From an uncultured Terriglobus sp. (GTDB lineage: Bacteria > Acidobacteriota > Terriglobia > Terriglobales > Acidobacteriaceae): a stretch of 10,793 nt of DNA. The first letter of the stretch is position 1. Every line of letters begins with the position of its first letter. The notes below the pieces were generated by a model. It was not told where the DNA came from. It searched no databases and saw only the letters and a program-made list of their open reading frames with translations. The stretch spans positions 1 to 10,793 of the forward strand of contig CALMAP010000372.1 in NCBI GenBank assembly GCA_937859825.1. Direction: 5' to 3'. The translations under genes and the position numbers were made by a program. Of this stretch, positions 1 to 5,823 are shown piece after piece.

Positions 1-1078
1 CCTGTTCCAACGCGTCCTCCGCAGTGACAAGACCCACGGTGGAACCAAATTCATCCACCACGATGGCCATCTGTCGGCGGCGCTCCTGGAATTCTTGAAG
101 AAGGTCGACAGCCAGCTTCGTCTCAGGCACTACAATTGCATCGCGCATGATCGTGCGCAGTTGCAGCGATGTATTTCCGTACGCGGCTGGCAAACGACTG
201 TCACGGCGATAGTGCATCAGGCGAGATACATCCTTGGAGTAAACAATGCCGAGAATGTGCTCCGCGCCCAGAGCCGGATCGTAGACGGGTACGCGAGAGT
301 GCTGCTCTTCAATGATGCGGGCCGAGGCAAACTCTACCGGCATGTCCGCAGGAAGGCAGAACATTCTGCCACGTGGCGTCATGATCTCTCGCACCGTCAC
401 ATGGTTCAGGTCGATCGCGCGATGAATGAGCCGCTCCTGAAACTCAGGCAACATACCGTTTTCACGGGTCGCGGTTGCTACAAGTTTAATCTCCTCTGGA
501 GAATGCACTTCGCTTGTCTCGGAACGCAGGGGAGCGCGAAAAAGCCTCAACGCCAACGCCGTGGACTTCTTCAGTAAACGAACTGCCGGCCGCGTGATAC
601 GCAGGAATACATCCATAGGCGCGGCAACGGCGCATGCAATGCGTTCCCCACGTTGCAGCGAAAGGGATTTCGGTACTTGCTCACCGAGGACCCCCTCTAG
701 AAATGTGATCAGAAAGCACGCAGTGGCCACGCCCCCCCGGGGGGCGACCGCAGCATCATGCAGACGAAGCTGGGGAATAACCTGGAGCGCACCCGAGCGA
801 TGGATAGCATCTTCAAGAAGATGGGCGACTGCCTGCTCTCCCAGCCATCCGAGCGCGAGTGAGCACAGGGTGACCCCGAGCTGATTCGCTGCGAGAAAAT
901 CGTCGATCTCCCGCTTGAGCTTGAGCGCCGTGAGGGCACCGGGACGACCCAGAGTGACCATTTGCTCAAGCCTGGTCTCCCGCACAGACACGATGGCGAA
1001 CTCTGCCGCTACAAAAAACGCAGTGGCCAGTATCAGCACAGCGACCGTGAGAAGACGGATCAGAGCCCATTCGAGCAT
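1..1078 (-). CDS. CNNM/CorC (HlyC-type) membrane protein with CBS pair, partial at C-terminus
   Basis: Reading the minus strand from the ATG at 1078 gives 359 uninterrupted codons that run off the left edge, so the 3' end is missing. The N-terminus (about residues 5-30) is a hydrophobic helix ending in FFVAAEFAIVSVR. It is followed by DFLAANQLGVTLCSLALGWLGE (60-81) and a second hydrophobic stretch ending in LGEQVPKSL (131-139). These are hallmarks of the DUF21/CNNM transmembrane domain. A CBS pair follows: VREIMTPR (229-236) and HSRVPVYD (260-267) in the first, and QMAIVVDEFGSTVGLVTAED (336-355) in the second. The C-terminal CorC_HlyC domain would lie outside the window. Family members sit in the inner membrane and are linked to Mg2+/Co2+ export or resistance; the 'hemolysin' label is historical. 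The C7G6 run at 732-744 does not break the frame. There is no Shine-Dalgarno; a TACACT box ends 6 bases before the ATG. The exact substrate is unknown. Confidence 0.93.
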   Translation of the reverse strand, partial: MLEWALIRLLTVAVLILATAFFVAAEFAIVSVRETRLEQMVTLGRPGALTALKLKREIDDFLAANQLGVTLCSLALGWLGEQAVAHLLEDAIHRSGALQVIPQLRLHDAAVAPRGGVATACFLITFLEGVLGEQVPKSLSLQRGERIACAVAAPMDVFLRITRPAVRLLKKSTALALRLFRAPLRSETSEVHSPEEIKLVATATRENGMLPEFQERLIHRAIDLNHVTVREIMTPRGRMFCLPADMPVEFASARIIEEQHSRVPVYDPALGAEHILGIVYSKDVSRLMHYRRDSRLPAAYGNTSLQLRTIMRDAIVVPETKLAVDLLQEFQERRRQMAIVVDEFGSTVGLVTAEDALEQ

Positions 1079-1084
1079 AGATGC

Positions 1085-1090
1085 AGTGTA
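1085..1090 (-). promoter_or_regulatory. -10 box of a probable leaderless promoter for the CNNM gene
   Basis: TACACT on the minus strand is followed by six bases (GCATCT) and then the ATG at 1078. That spacing would put the transcription start at or next to the ATG. No purine-rich ribosome binding site lies in between. It sits just downstream of the thioredoxin terminator, so the CNNM gene is probably transcribed separately. No clear -35 box is seen. Confidence 0.45.
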
Positions 1091-1103
1091 ATTAGCACAG
1101 GCA

Positions 1104-1129
1104 AAAGGCCCGGAGCGCTCCGGGCCTTT
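1104..1129 (-). terminator. Rho-independent terminator of trxA
   Basis: A perfect 26-bp inverted repeat centred between 1116 and 1117 has arms AAAGGCCCGGAGC and GCTCCGGGCCTTT. On the minus strand the stem is followed by a short T run (CCTTTTGCC). It begins 17 bases past the trxA stop codon (1147-1149), as expected of an intrinsic terminator that separates trxA from the CNNM gene. Confidence 0.85.
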
Positions 1130-1146
1130 GTCAACATTTGCTTTGT

Positions 1147-1491
1147 TCAGGCGCTTACGGTGGAGAGCACCTTGGTCACGCTCTTGTCAATCGTGTCTTT
1201 AGGAACGAAGCCCACAATCTGATCGGCCACCTTGCCGTCTTTAAAAATGAGTAGCGCTGGGATGCCGCGGATGCCATAACGTCCAGGAGTGGCATTGTTG
1301 CGATCCACGTCCATTTTCATAACCTTCAGCTTGCCGTCGTACTCTGCGGCAACTTGGTCGACTACGGGAGCAAGTGCACGGCACGGTCCACACCATGCTG
1401 CCCAGAAATCGACAAGCACTGGGGTGTCACTCTTAAGCACCGCCTGCTCAAAGTTCGCGTCGTCTACCTCTGTGACAAACTGTCCTGCCAT
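1147..1491 (-). CDS. trxA: Thioredoxin
   Basis: A 114-residue cytoplasmic thioredoxin, the normal length for the family. The active site WCGPC is at residues 33-37 (redox cysteines 34 and 37), preceded by VLVDFWAA. The cis-proline is in RGIPALLIF (Pro78). Thioredoxin reduces disulfides in ribonucleotide reductase, peroxiredoxins and other clients, and is itself recycled by thioredoxin reductase (not in this window). The ATG at 1491 is preceded by a clear Shine-Dalgarno (GAGGAAGAG, about 4 bases before the ATG). The gene has its own strong terminator at 1104-1129 and is divergent from the glycosyltransferase at 1648, so it appears to be monocistronic. Confidence 0.97.
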   Translation of the reverse strand: MAGQFVTEVDDANFEQAVLKSDTPVLVDFWAAWCGPCRALAPVVDQVAAEYDGKLKVMKMDVDRNNATPGRYGIRGIPALLIFKDGKVADQIVGFVPKDTIDKSVTKVLSTVSA

Positions 1492-1634
1492 AATCTCTTC
1501 CTCTTTCTTCCCTCAGCCGGGCTGGGAGAAGCGGCCTGACGCCGCACATAAGGATAGATGCTTCCGCCCAAAAAGAGTTTCACCGCCGAAAGACTCCACG
1601 AGCATCGTGGTGCCTCTTAAGAAGAAGGGTGCGC

Positions 1635-1640
1635 TAAACT
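1635..1640 (+). promoter_or_regulatory. -10 box of a probable leaderless promoter for the GT2 gene
   Basis: TAAACT, within GCTAAACT, ends 7 bases before the ATG at 1648. The same octamer lies at the same relative place before sppA (9072-9079). The nearest purine-rich stretch (GAAGAAGGG, 1621-1629) is 18 bases from the ATG, which is too far for a usual ribosome binding site. Confidence 0.5.
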
Positions 1641-1647
1641 CGTCGCG

Positions 1648-2475
1648 ATGGAACCGCAAAGCCTTGCGCCGCATTCCGATGGACGCCCAACGGTCTCCGT
1701 TGCAATGATCGCCACAAACGAGGAGAAGAACCTGCCGCGCACGCTCGCAGCGCTCTCCTGGGTCGACCAGATTGTGATTGTCGATTCCGGCTCGATCGAC
1801 CGAACCCCGGAAATCGCGCTTGAGTTCGGTGTGGAACATAGCTTCAACCGGGACTTTCGAGGACACGCTGAGCAGAAAAACGTTGCCATCGCACGATGTC
1901 AAGGGGACTGGATCCTCCTCCTGGATGGGGATGAAGTGGTCACGCCCGAACTAGCCGATGAGATTCTGAACGCGCTAAAGGACACCAGCCACGAAGCGTT
2001 CTGGATACCGCGCCTTAACATTTTTCTGACGCGCTGGATGCGCCACGGCGGCCTCTTTCCCGACGAAAAGCTTCGCCTCTTTAAACGCGGCGTGGCGATG
2101 GTTGACGAGTCAATCGGACCACACGGCACTCCTCAATACAACCGCGACAAAGGCACGCTGAAGAATCACCTGCTGCACTACGGCTACCCCGACTTCGCCA
2201 TGTACCTCGACCACATGAACGAGTACTCCACGGGCACAGTAGCAGCACTGACCCGCCGGACTGCTACCCAGTCCTCAGCCTTCCTGCTCCTGCAGTCCTT
2301 CGCCAATCCCCTGTTCGGCTTCATGAAAAACTACATCTTCCGGCTGGGTTTTCTCGACGGTGCCGAGGGCCTGATTTTTCACTGGAACCATGCCGTGTAC
2401 GTTCACTGGAAGTACGTAAAGGTATGGGAACATCGCAAAAGACAAGCCTCCGCAGCCCCAAGCGAGAGCTCATAA
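1648..2475 (+). CDS. Glycosyltransferase family 2, WaaE/KdtX-type (LPS core) beta-glycosyltransferase
   Basis: A 275-residue GT-A fold glycosyltransferase. The N-terminal nucleotide-sugar binding core shows VSVAMIATNEEKNL (residues 16-29), IVIVDSGSIDRT (42-53), AEQKNVAIARCQGDWIL (74-90) and LLDGDE (91-96), whose DxD residues D93 and D95 would bind the metal and nucleotide sugar. The later part (RHGGLFPDEKLRLFKRG, and a HYGYPDFAMYLDHMNEYS segment near residue 185) is typical of the beta-1,4-glucosyltransferase branch that includes WaaE/KdtX of LPS inner core synthesis. There is no signal peptide and no clear TM helix, although the C-terminal third has aromatic stretches that suggest peripheral membrane association. 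The sugar donor and acceptor cannot be read from the sequence. The gene is divergent from trxA and followed by tRNA-Leu. The start at 1648 fits a leaderless -10 box; no SD is seen. Confidence 0.88.
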   Translation: MEPQSLAPHSDGRPTVSVAMIATNEEKNLPRTLAALSWVDQIVIVDSGSIDRTPEIALEFGVEHSFNRDFRGHAEQKNVAIARCQGDWILLLDGDEVVTPELADEILNALKDTSHEAFWIPRLNIFLTRWMRHGGLFPDEKLRLFKRGVAMVDESIGPHGTPQYNRDKGTLKNHLLHYGYPDFAMYLDHMNEYSTGTVAALTRRTATQSSAFLLLQSFANPLFGFMKNYIFRLGFLDGAEGLIFHWNHAVYVHWKYVKVWEHRKRQASAAPSESS

Positions 2476-2527
2476 CCTAAAGAACTGGTGCTTAACATCA
2501 GCAATCGTCGGGAGGGACAGAACAGCT

Positions 2528-2536
2528 TGCTAGAAT
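2528..2536 (+). promoter_or_regulatory. Extended -10 promoter of tRNA-Leu
   Basis: TGCTAGAAT is an extended -10 (TGnTAnnnT) that ends 9 bases before the mature tRNA 5' end at 2546, so the leader would be only a few bases. No convincing -35 is present. Confidence 0.5.
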
Positions 2537-2545
2537 AGAACATAA

Positions 2546-2632
2546 GCCGGGATGGCGGAACTGGCAGACGCAGCGGACTCAAAATCCGCCGAGGGCAACC
2601 TCGTGGGGGTTCGACCCCCCCTCCCGGCACCA
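2546..2632 (+). tRNA. tRNA-Leu (anticodon CAA)
   Basis: An 87-base class II tRNA including an encoded CCA (2630-2632). The acceptor GCCGGGA (2546-2552) pairs fully with TCCCGGC (2622-2628), and the discriminator is A2629. The anticodon stem GCGGA/TCCGC encloses the loop CTCAAAA, with anticodon CAA at 2580-2582, which reads UUG. A long variable arm (CGAGGGCAACCTCG) and the T-arm GGGGG-TTCGACC-CCCCC complete the leucine form. Its 3' end faces the integrase/monooxygenase remnants, a usual place for integrative elements to insert. Confidence 0.96.
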
Positions 2633-2654
2633 ACAAACGAAGACTTACGTCGAT

Positions 2655-2682
2655 TTTGCCTCTCAAAATTTTGAGAGGCAAA
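2655..2682. terminator. 28-bp perfect palindrome, possible terminator-like hairpin
   Basis: A perfect inverted repeat with arms TTTGCCTCTCAAAA and TTTTGAGAGGCAAA begins 22 bases after tRNA-Leu. As RNA it would form a stem of about 12 bp with an AT-rich tip. Neither side has a proper T run, so termination is uncertain. It could end the tRNA-Leu transcript, or be left over from the element or gene whose fragments follow. Confidence 0.4.
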
Positions 2683-2708
2683 TGTGTTGGCGGCTCTTGA
2701 ACTCTCCC

Positions 2709-2880
2709 GCAACACAGGTCTTGATCTTAGGCGCTGGCCCGACAGGAATGACCGCGGCAATGGAACTCACGCGATTGAATGTTCCCGTGCAGATTGTGGA
2801 ACGTGAGTCGAGGTCGGCAACACTTCTCGCGCGATTGGTGTGCAGGTCCGCAGTCCTGCTGCGTCAGAGAGACAGCCTTT
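2709..2880 (+). pseudogene. FAD-dependent monooxygenase (PheA/TfdB-type), N-terminal fragment with frameshifts
   Basis: The reading frame gives TQVLILGAGPTGMTAAMEL followed by TRLNVPVQIVERES. This is the GxGxxG Rossmann dinucleotide-binding start of aromatic-ring FAD monooxygenases, in which the final acidic residue binds the FAD ribose. After this the homology jumps frames: the expected TSRAIGVQ is found in a second frame (about 2822-2846), and LLRQR returns in the first (about 2857-2871). At least two indels are therefore present. Nothing of the rest of the usual 500 or more residues follows; integrase sequence starts at about 2885. This is a decayed, truncated fragment, not a working gene. 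Confidence 0.7.
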
Positions 2881-2884
2881 CTAA

Positions 2885-3169
2885 CCAAACACGCTTCTGA
2901 TCCGTGACATCAGACCGGCTGCTGTTCGTGCCGGGATCTCAAAGCCGGTCGGCTGGCACACCTTCCGTCGCAGCTTCGCAATCCTGCTGCAGTCACCAGT
3001 TGGAGATATGAAGGTAACCCAGGAACTGATGGGTCATGCGTCACCTGTGATGACATTAGGAACGTAAGCACAGGCGGTGACAGCGGACAAGCGCGAAGGA
3101 CAGGCGGCAATAGCCGCCCTTCTGAATGCAAATCCGCTTAACGGCCCCGAATGGCCCCACGCCGCCTGA
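2885..3169 (+). pseudogene. Tyrosine recombinase/phage integrase, C-terminal fragment with catalytic Tyr codon turned into TAA
   Basis: The frame reads DIRPAAVRAGI, then GWHTFRRSFAILLQS, KVTQELMGHASPVMTLGT and a TAA at 3065-3067. Beyond the stop the same frame continues AQAVTADKREGQAAIAALL to a TGA at 3167-3169. This matches the end of the catalytic domain of phage-type tyrosine recombinases: the HxxR box (HTFR), then the GH box (MGHA), then T-L-x-x-Y-x-Q-A. The TAA falls exactly where the nucleophilic tyrosine (TAT/TAC) belongs, and family-like sequence continues after it. The N-terminal and core domains are missing; a stop (2882-2884) closes the frame just upstream. It lies between two tRNA genes, consistent with a former tRNA-targeting integrative element. 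Confidence 0.8.
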
Positions 3170-3207
3170 GTTTGGCCCCAGATTCTGCTCGTAAATTTTC
3201 ATTTTGT

Positions 3208-3282
3208 TGGTGGGCACAGCAGGATTCGAAACTACGACTTCCACCGTGTGAAGGTGGCACTCTACCGCTGAGTTATGCGCCC
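3208..3282 (-). tRNA. tRNA-Val (anticodon CAC), with T-stem mismatch
   Basis: A 75-base cloverleaf on the minus strand, including CCA (plus-strand TGG at 3208-3210). The acceptor GGGCGCA pairs with TGTGCCC (one G-U). The D-arm is ACTC-AGCGGTA-GAGT, and the anticodon arm is CCACC-TTCACAC-GGTGG, giving anticodon CAC for GUG codons. The T-arm is GTAGT-TTCGAAT-CCTGC, so position 53 is U (plus A3231) facing C61 (plus G3223). The almost invariant G53-C61 pair is therefore broken, and 50:64 is a G-U wobble. The gene may be functional with a weakened T-arm, or may be a decaying copy or integration product. The 3' end faces the integrase remnant, 39 bases away. Confidence 0.88.
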
Positions 3283-3335
3283 GAAATAGCCGCTTTGGCC
3301 AAAAGAATTGTTAGCCATGGGCATAAAGCATTGCC

Positions 3336-3344
3336 AGAATAGCA
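3336..3344 (-). promoter_or_regulatory. Candidate extended -10 promoter of tRNA-Val
   Basis: On the minus strand TGCTATTCT fits the TGnTAnnnT form also seen before tRNA-Leu (TGCTAGAAT) and sppA (TGCTAAACT). It would give a 5' leader of about 45-50 bases before the tRNA 5' end at 3282. No clear -35 is present. The rest of 3345-3530 shows no gene or RNA that I can recognise. Confidence 0.35.
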
Positions 3345-3530
3345 TAGCTGCGCGAGCGGCCTTAACGGCTCCGCTGGATGCTACATCACACGCAGCGATA
3401 CGATGGGTCCGTGAAATGTCTGCATCAGAGCTAAGGCCGCTCTGAAGTTGGCCAGGACTGGGTTGTGGTGGAGCACGCGGCACCCACTGATGTGGCCACT
3501 CGATGACAGCACTTGGGCGGAAAATCGCGA

Positions 3531-4430
3531 ATGAACGACAGGAACCTGAAAGATCGTGATCACGCGCTGGCCCGACCGACGGGACCTGATGAACCTGTCG
3601 ACCCAACAGACAGGCGTGGATCGATCAAAACCAAAAAAGATGAAGGCGCGGAGGAGGCCCCAAGCAACGATGTCGTTGCCGAGACCGGGATTGGGGACGG
3701 AGATACCGTGTTAGGCTCCGCGCAACAAACAGACACGGATGGGGTTTCATCAAGCGAGGTCGAAGAAGACATGGCCACGTTCGCGCTTCACCCCGGAATG
3801 CTCCAGGATGTTGAAACGGTAGCTCCTCGGCAGGCTGCTCACATTGCAGACCGGCTGACAGAAGGCGGCGATGCAGAGTTGATGTTGCGCCTTAAGGCCG
3901 GTGATCTGGACTGCTTCGAAATGCTGATGAACAAGTACCGGCGGCAGATGGTTCACTTTATGTACCGTATGGTTCATAACCAGGCTGTGGCGGAAGAAAT
4001 GGCGCAGGAGGTTTTCCTTCGGGTATACCGCGCCAGGGAGACCTACCGGGCAGAGGCCAAGTTCACGACCTGGCTTTATAGGATTGCGACCAACCTGGCC
4101 GTGAACCATGCCCTTGACACGAAGAACGAACGGCTTGCGGCGAAGCTGCAGCTGGACGCTCCAGATAGTGAGAGCGGCAGCATGCCGGACGTGGCGGATA
4201 CCCGCTCGACAGTAGAAGCGGAGATGCTGCGGCAAGAGCGGATGAACGCCATTAGGCTGCATGTGTTGGCACTGCCGGAGCGGCAGCGCATGGCAGTGCT
4301 GATGCACAAGTATCAGGAAATGGATTACAAGCAGATCGGTTCTGTGCTCAAGTTGAGTGAGTCGGCGACCAAATCGCTTCTCTTCCGCGCGTATCAGACG
4401 CTGCGCGACAAGCTGAAGGATTTTGTATAA
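3531..4430 (+). CDS. ECF-family RNA polymerase sigma factor with long disordered N-terminus
   Basis: A 299-residue sigma-70 family protein. Region 2 spans about residues 114-194 (AELMLRLKAGDLDCFEMLMN, AEEMAQEVFLRVYRARETY, FTTWLYRIATNLAVNHAL) and would bind the -10 element and core enzyme. Region 4 spans about 238-299 (LPERQRMAVLMHKYQEMDY, QIGSVLKLSESATKSLLFRA) with the -35 binding helix-turn-helix. There is no region 3, as expected of ECF sigmas. The first 80 or so residues are charged, low-complexity and probably disordered, so the protein is longer than the usual 180-230 residues. A start at 3771 (MATFALHPGM, with GAGG 11 bases upstream) would give a standard length and cannot be excluded. 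The start at 3531 has only a weak GGCGG. It is followed at 74 bases by a one-TM protein gene and then a secreted DUF3106 gene; these are probably one functional unit. Confidence 0.9.
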   Translation: MNDRNLKDRDHALARPTGPDEPVDPTDRRGSIKTKKDEGAEEAPSNDVVAETGIGDGDTVLGSAQQTDTDGVSSSEVEEDMATFALHPGMLQDVETVAPRQAAHIADRLTEGGDAELMLRLKAGDLDCFEMLMNKYRRQMVHFMYRMVHNQAVAEEMAQEVFLRVYRARETYRAEAKFTTWLYRIATNLAVNHALDTKNERLAAKLQLDAPDSESGSMPDVADTRSTVEAEMLRQERMNAIRLHVLALPERQRMAVLMHKYQEMDYKQIGSVLKLSESATKSLLFRAYQTLRDKLKDFV

Positions 4431-4503
4431 GTGCAGTTGCTGGCTGAATTTCTTCCAGCCGGTATTCGAGATTTGATTAAGATTCTAGGAAAGGGCGTGT
4501 GTC

Positions 4504-4908
4504 ATGGCAGGCACAGTTGAGAAAGTTTCAGACGAACAGGCAATGCGTGACGTGATGGCGCTGCTGGATGGATGGCAGGTACCTGAGCCGTCTCCCTGGT
4601 TCGACTCCAGGATGATGGCGCGGTTCCGTGAAGAAAAGGAACAGGCGCCTCAAGGTTTTTTTGCGCGGATACGCGATCGGTTTCTGTTTAGCAGTGCGAT
4701 GCAGTACAAGCCGCTGCTTGCTGGCGCGATGGCGCTGCTGCTTGTAGCGGGCGGGGGTAGTTACCTTGAAACCAGCTATCTGCATTCCTCCCGGGCAGCC
4801 TCGGTGTCGGCCACTGTGCAGGACCTGCAGGTCCTCGATAACAACGATCAGGCAATCCAGCAGATGGATCAGTTGCTGGATAGCGCGGATGACAATAATC
4901 AATCGTAA
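4504..4908 (+). CDS. Single-pass membrane protein, putative regulator of the upstream sigma factor
   Basis: A 134-residue protein. The N-terminal half (1-68) is hydrophilic and presumably cytoplasmic, with DGWQVPEPSPWFDSRMMARF (22-41) followed by a basic patch. A hydrophobic helix (about 70-86, PLLAGAMALLLVAGGG) crosses the membrane. The C-terminal tail (87-134) is acidic and Gln/Asp-rich (DLQVLDNNDQAIQQMDQLLD) and presumably periplasmic. The layout and place right after an ECF sigma gene resemble an anti-sigma factor, but there is no HxxxCxxC zinc motif, so the role is inferred from position only. A good SD (AGGAAAGG, 4487-4494) is 9 bases before the ATG. Confidence 0.75.
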   Translation: MAGTVEKVSDEQAMRDVMALLDGWQVPEPSPWFDSRMMARFREEKEQAPQGFFARIRDRFLFSSAMQYKPLLAGAMALLLVAGGGSYLETSYLHSSRAASVSATVQDLQVLDNNDQAIQQMDQLLDSADDNNQS

Positions 4909-4929
4909 GACCCTGCACCAGATTGTGAG

Positions 4930-4935
4930 TATACT
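4930..4935 (+). promoter_or_regulatory. Candidate -10 box upstream of the DUF3106 gene
   Basis: TATACT lies in the 114-base gap between the membrane protein stop (4908) and the start of the secreted protein. It would allow transcription separate from the sigma operon. No good -35 is visible. Downstream, a 9-codon ORF (ATG 4952, MRAVSMLLP) ends in a TGA that overlaps an ATG at 4978 as ATGA. Confidence 0.3.
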
Positions 4936-5022
4936 GTTCCACTTTGCGCACATGCGCGCCGTTTCAATGTTGCTGCCATGACTTTCCTTTTTCCATTCCG
5001 GTGCTACGGACCGCGCACGGCA

Positions 5023-5703
5023 ATGTGCAGGCGTTCCCTATGGAGCACGGTTCGCGGCTGCCTGCTTGTGGCCTCCCTAGGTTTGCCGGGAATGGCGCAG
5101 AGCAGGTTCGGAGCTCCCCCACAGCCGCCGAACCGCAATGCTTCTCCGCCTTCCGGCAGTGGAATGGGTCGCATGCAGTCTGGAGCCGCGGCACCGCTAG
5201 AACCCCGTAGAGGAGCCGTACAAAATTTCTGGCAGAACCAGCGGCAGAACGCCGGACCGAGTGCAACACGTGGCGAACATCTCGATCAGTGGATGCAGCG
5301 GCATAATCAGTTGAATTCTCAACAACAGCAGCGCGCCTTGCAGCAGGAACCTGGCTTCAACCAACTGCCCCGGGATACGCAACAACGCATGATGAACCGC
5401 CTTGACCGGCTGAACAGCATGCCCCCGCAGCAGCGCGAGCGGGTGCTGCAGCGAAGCGAACAGATGGAGCGACTCACGCCCGACCAGCGCGGGCAGGTGC
5501 GCGGTGCCATGGGGCAGCTTGGAGCCCTCTCACAAGACCGCCGCCGCATGGTGGCAAGGTCTTTTCGAGAGCTGCGGAACCTGCCTCCGCAGCAGAGGAA
5601 TCAGATTCTCAACTCGCCGGAGTACCGTCAGCAATTCTCGGATGAGGAGCGGGGGACTCTTGGAAATCTGCTCTCTGTTGGCCCGATGTTGCCGCCGCAG
5701 TAG
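5023..5703 (+). CDS. Secreted Gln/Arg-rich protein, DUF3106 family
   Basis: A 226-residue protein. The start at 5023 gives a clean signal peptide: MCRRSLW, then the hydrophobic run GCLLVASLGLPGMA, with cleavage near AQS (residues 25-27). An ATG at 4978 would add 15 residues ahead of it and is less likely. The mature protein begins with a Pro/Asn/Gly-rich linker (about 28-80). It continues with a charged helical region of repeated LPP-QQR-type units: SMPPQQRERVLQRSEQM (132-148), RLTPDQRGQVRGAMGQL (150-166) and NLPPQQRNQILNSPEYRQQF (186-205). This is the pattern of DUF3106, a family of unknown function in acidobacteria and proteobacteria. Its place after a sigma factor and a membrane protein suggests a periplasmic partner or output of that system. 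No catalytic motif is seen. Confidence 0.75.
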   Translation: MCRRSLWSTVRGCLLVASLGLPGMAQSRFGAPPQPPNRNASPPSGSGMGRMQSGAAAPLEPRRGAVQNFWQNQRQNAGPSATRGEHLDQWMQRHNQLNSQQQQRALQQEPGFNQLPRDTQQRMMNRLDRLNSMPPQQRERVLQRSEQMERLTPDQRGQVRGAMGQLGALSQDRRRMVARSFRELRNLPPQQRNQILNSPEYRQQFSDEERGTLGNLLSVGPMLPPQ

Positions 5704-5714
5704 TGCTCCATTCC

Positions 5715-5743
5715 TTGACGGCGACCGTAGCACCCTGTACCTT
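5715..5743 (+). promoter_or_regulatory. Sigma70-type promoter aimed at a 15-codon ORF
   Basis: TTGACG (5715-5720), a 17-base spacer and TACCTT (5738-5743) form the best full promoter in the window. The -10 ends 6 bases before the ATG at 5750, so the transcript should start at or next to that codon. Confidence 0.65.
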
Positions 5744-5749
5744 GCTCAC

Positions 5750-5797
5750 ATGAAGACCGTGCGAAACGCCTGTTGTCGCCGCCGCTGCACACTGTAG
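5750..5797 (+). CDS. Short Cys/Arg-rich ORF, putative leaderless leader peptide
   Basis: Fifteen codons encode MKTVRNACCRRRCTL, ending in TAG. Three of the residues are Cys (a tandem TGT TGT, then TGC) and four are Arg, three of them in a row as CGC. There is no SD; a full promoter puts the transcription start next to the ATG, so it would be translated as a leaderless message. It ends 105 bases before the start of a periplasmic thioredoxin-fold gene. The Cys-Cys pair in a tiny upstream ORF is what a ribosome-stalling attenuator that senses cysteinyl-tRNA would look like. Function is inferred; a chance ORF remains possible. Confidence 0.45.
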   Translation: MKTVRNACCRRRCTL

Positions 5798-5823
5798 CTG
5801 GATACCGGTCTCCTTCCTACCAC

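Noticed and set aside
95..577. Plus-strand 160-codon ORF
   Set aside because: It lies wholly opposite the CNNM gene, whose frame has clear family motifs; the plus reading has none.
732..744. C7G6 run as a possible frameshift or phase-variation tract in the CNNM gene
   Set aside because: The frame is continuous with family motifs on both sides, and one 13-base mixed run is not a usual slippage tract.
3151..3342. Plus-strand ORF containing QQDSKLRLPPCEGGTLPLSYAP
   Set aside because: This is the antisense translation of the tRNA-Val gene, a well-known type of spurious ORF.
3133..3369. Short repeat CTTAACGGC at about 3136 and 3361 as attachment site ends
   Set aside because: A nine-base match is too short to stand out from chance, and no copy of a tRNA 3' end was found with it.
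3750..4307. Minus-strand 185-codon ORF
   Set aside because: It is antisense to the sigma factor core domains and has no motifs of its own.
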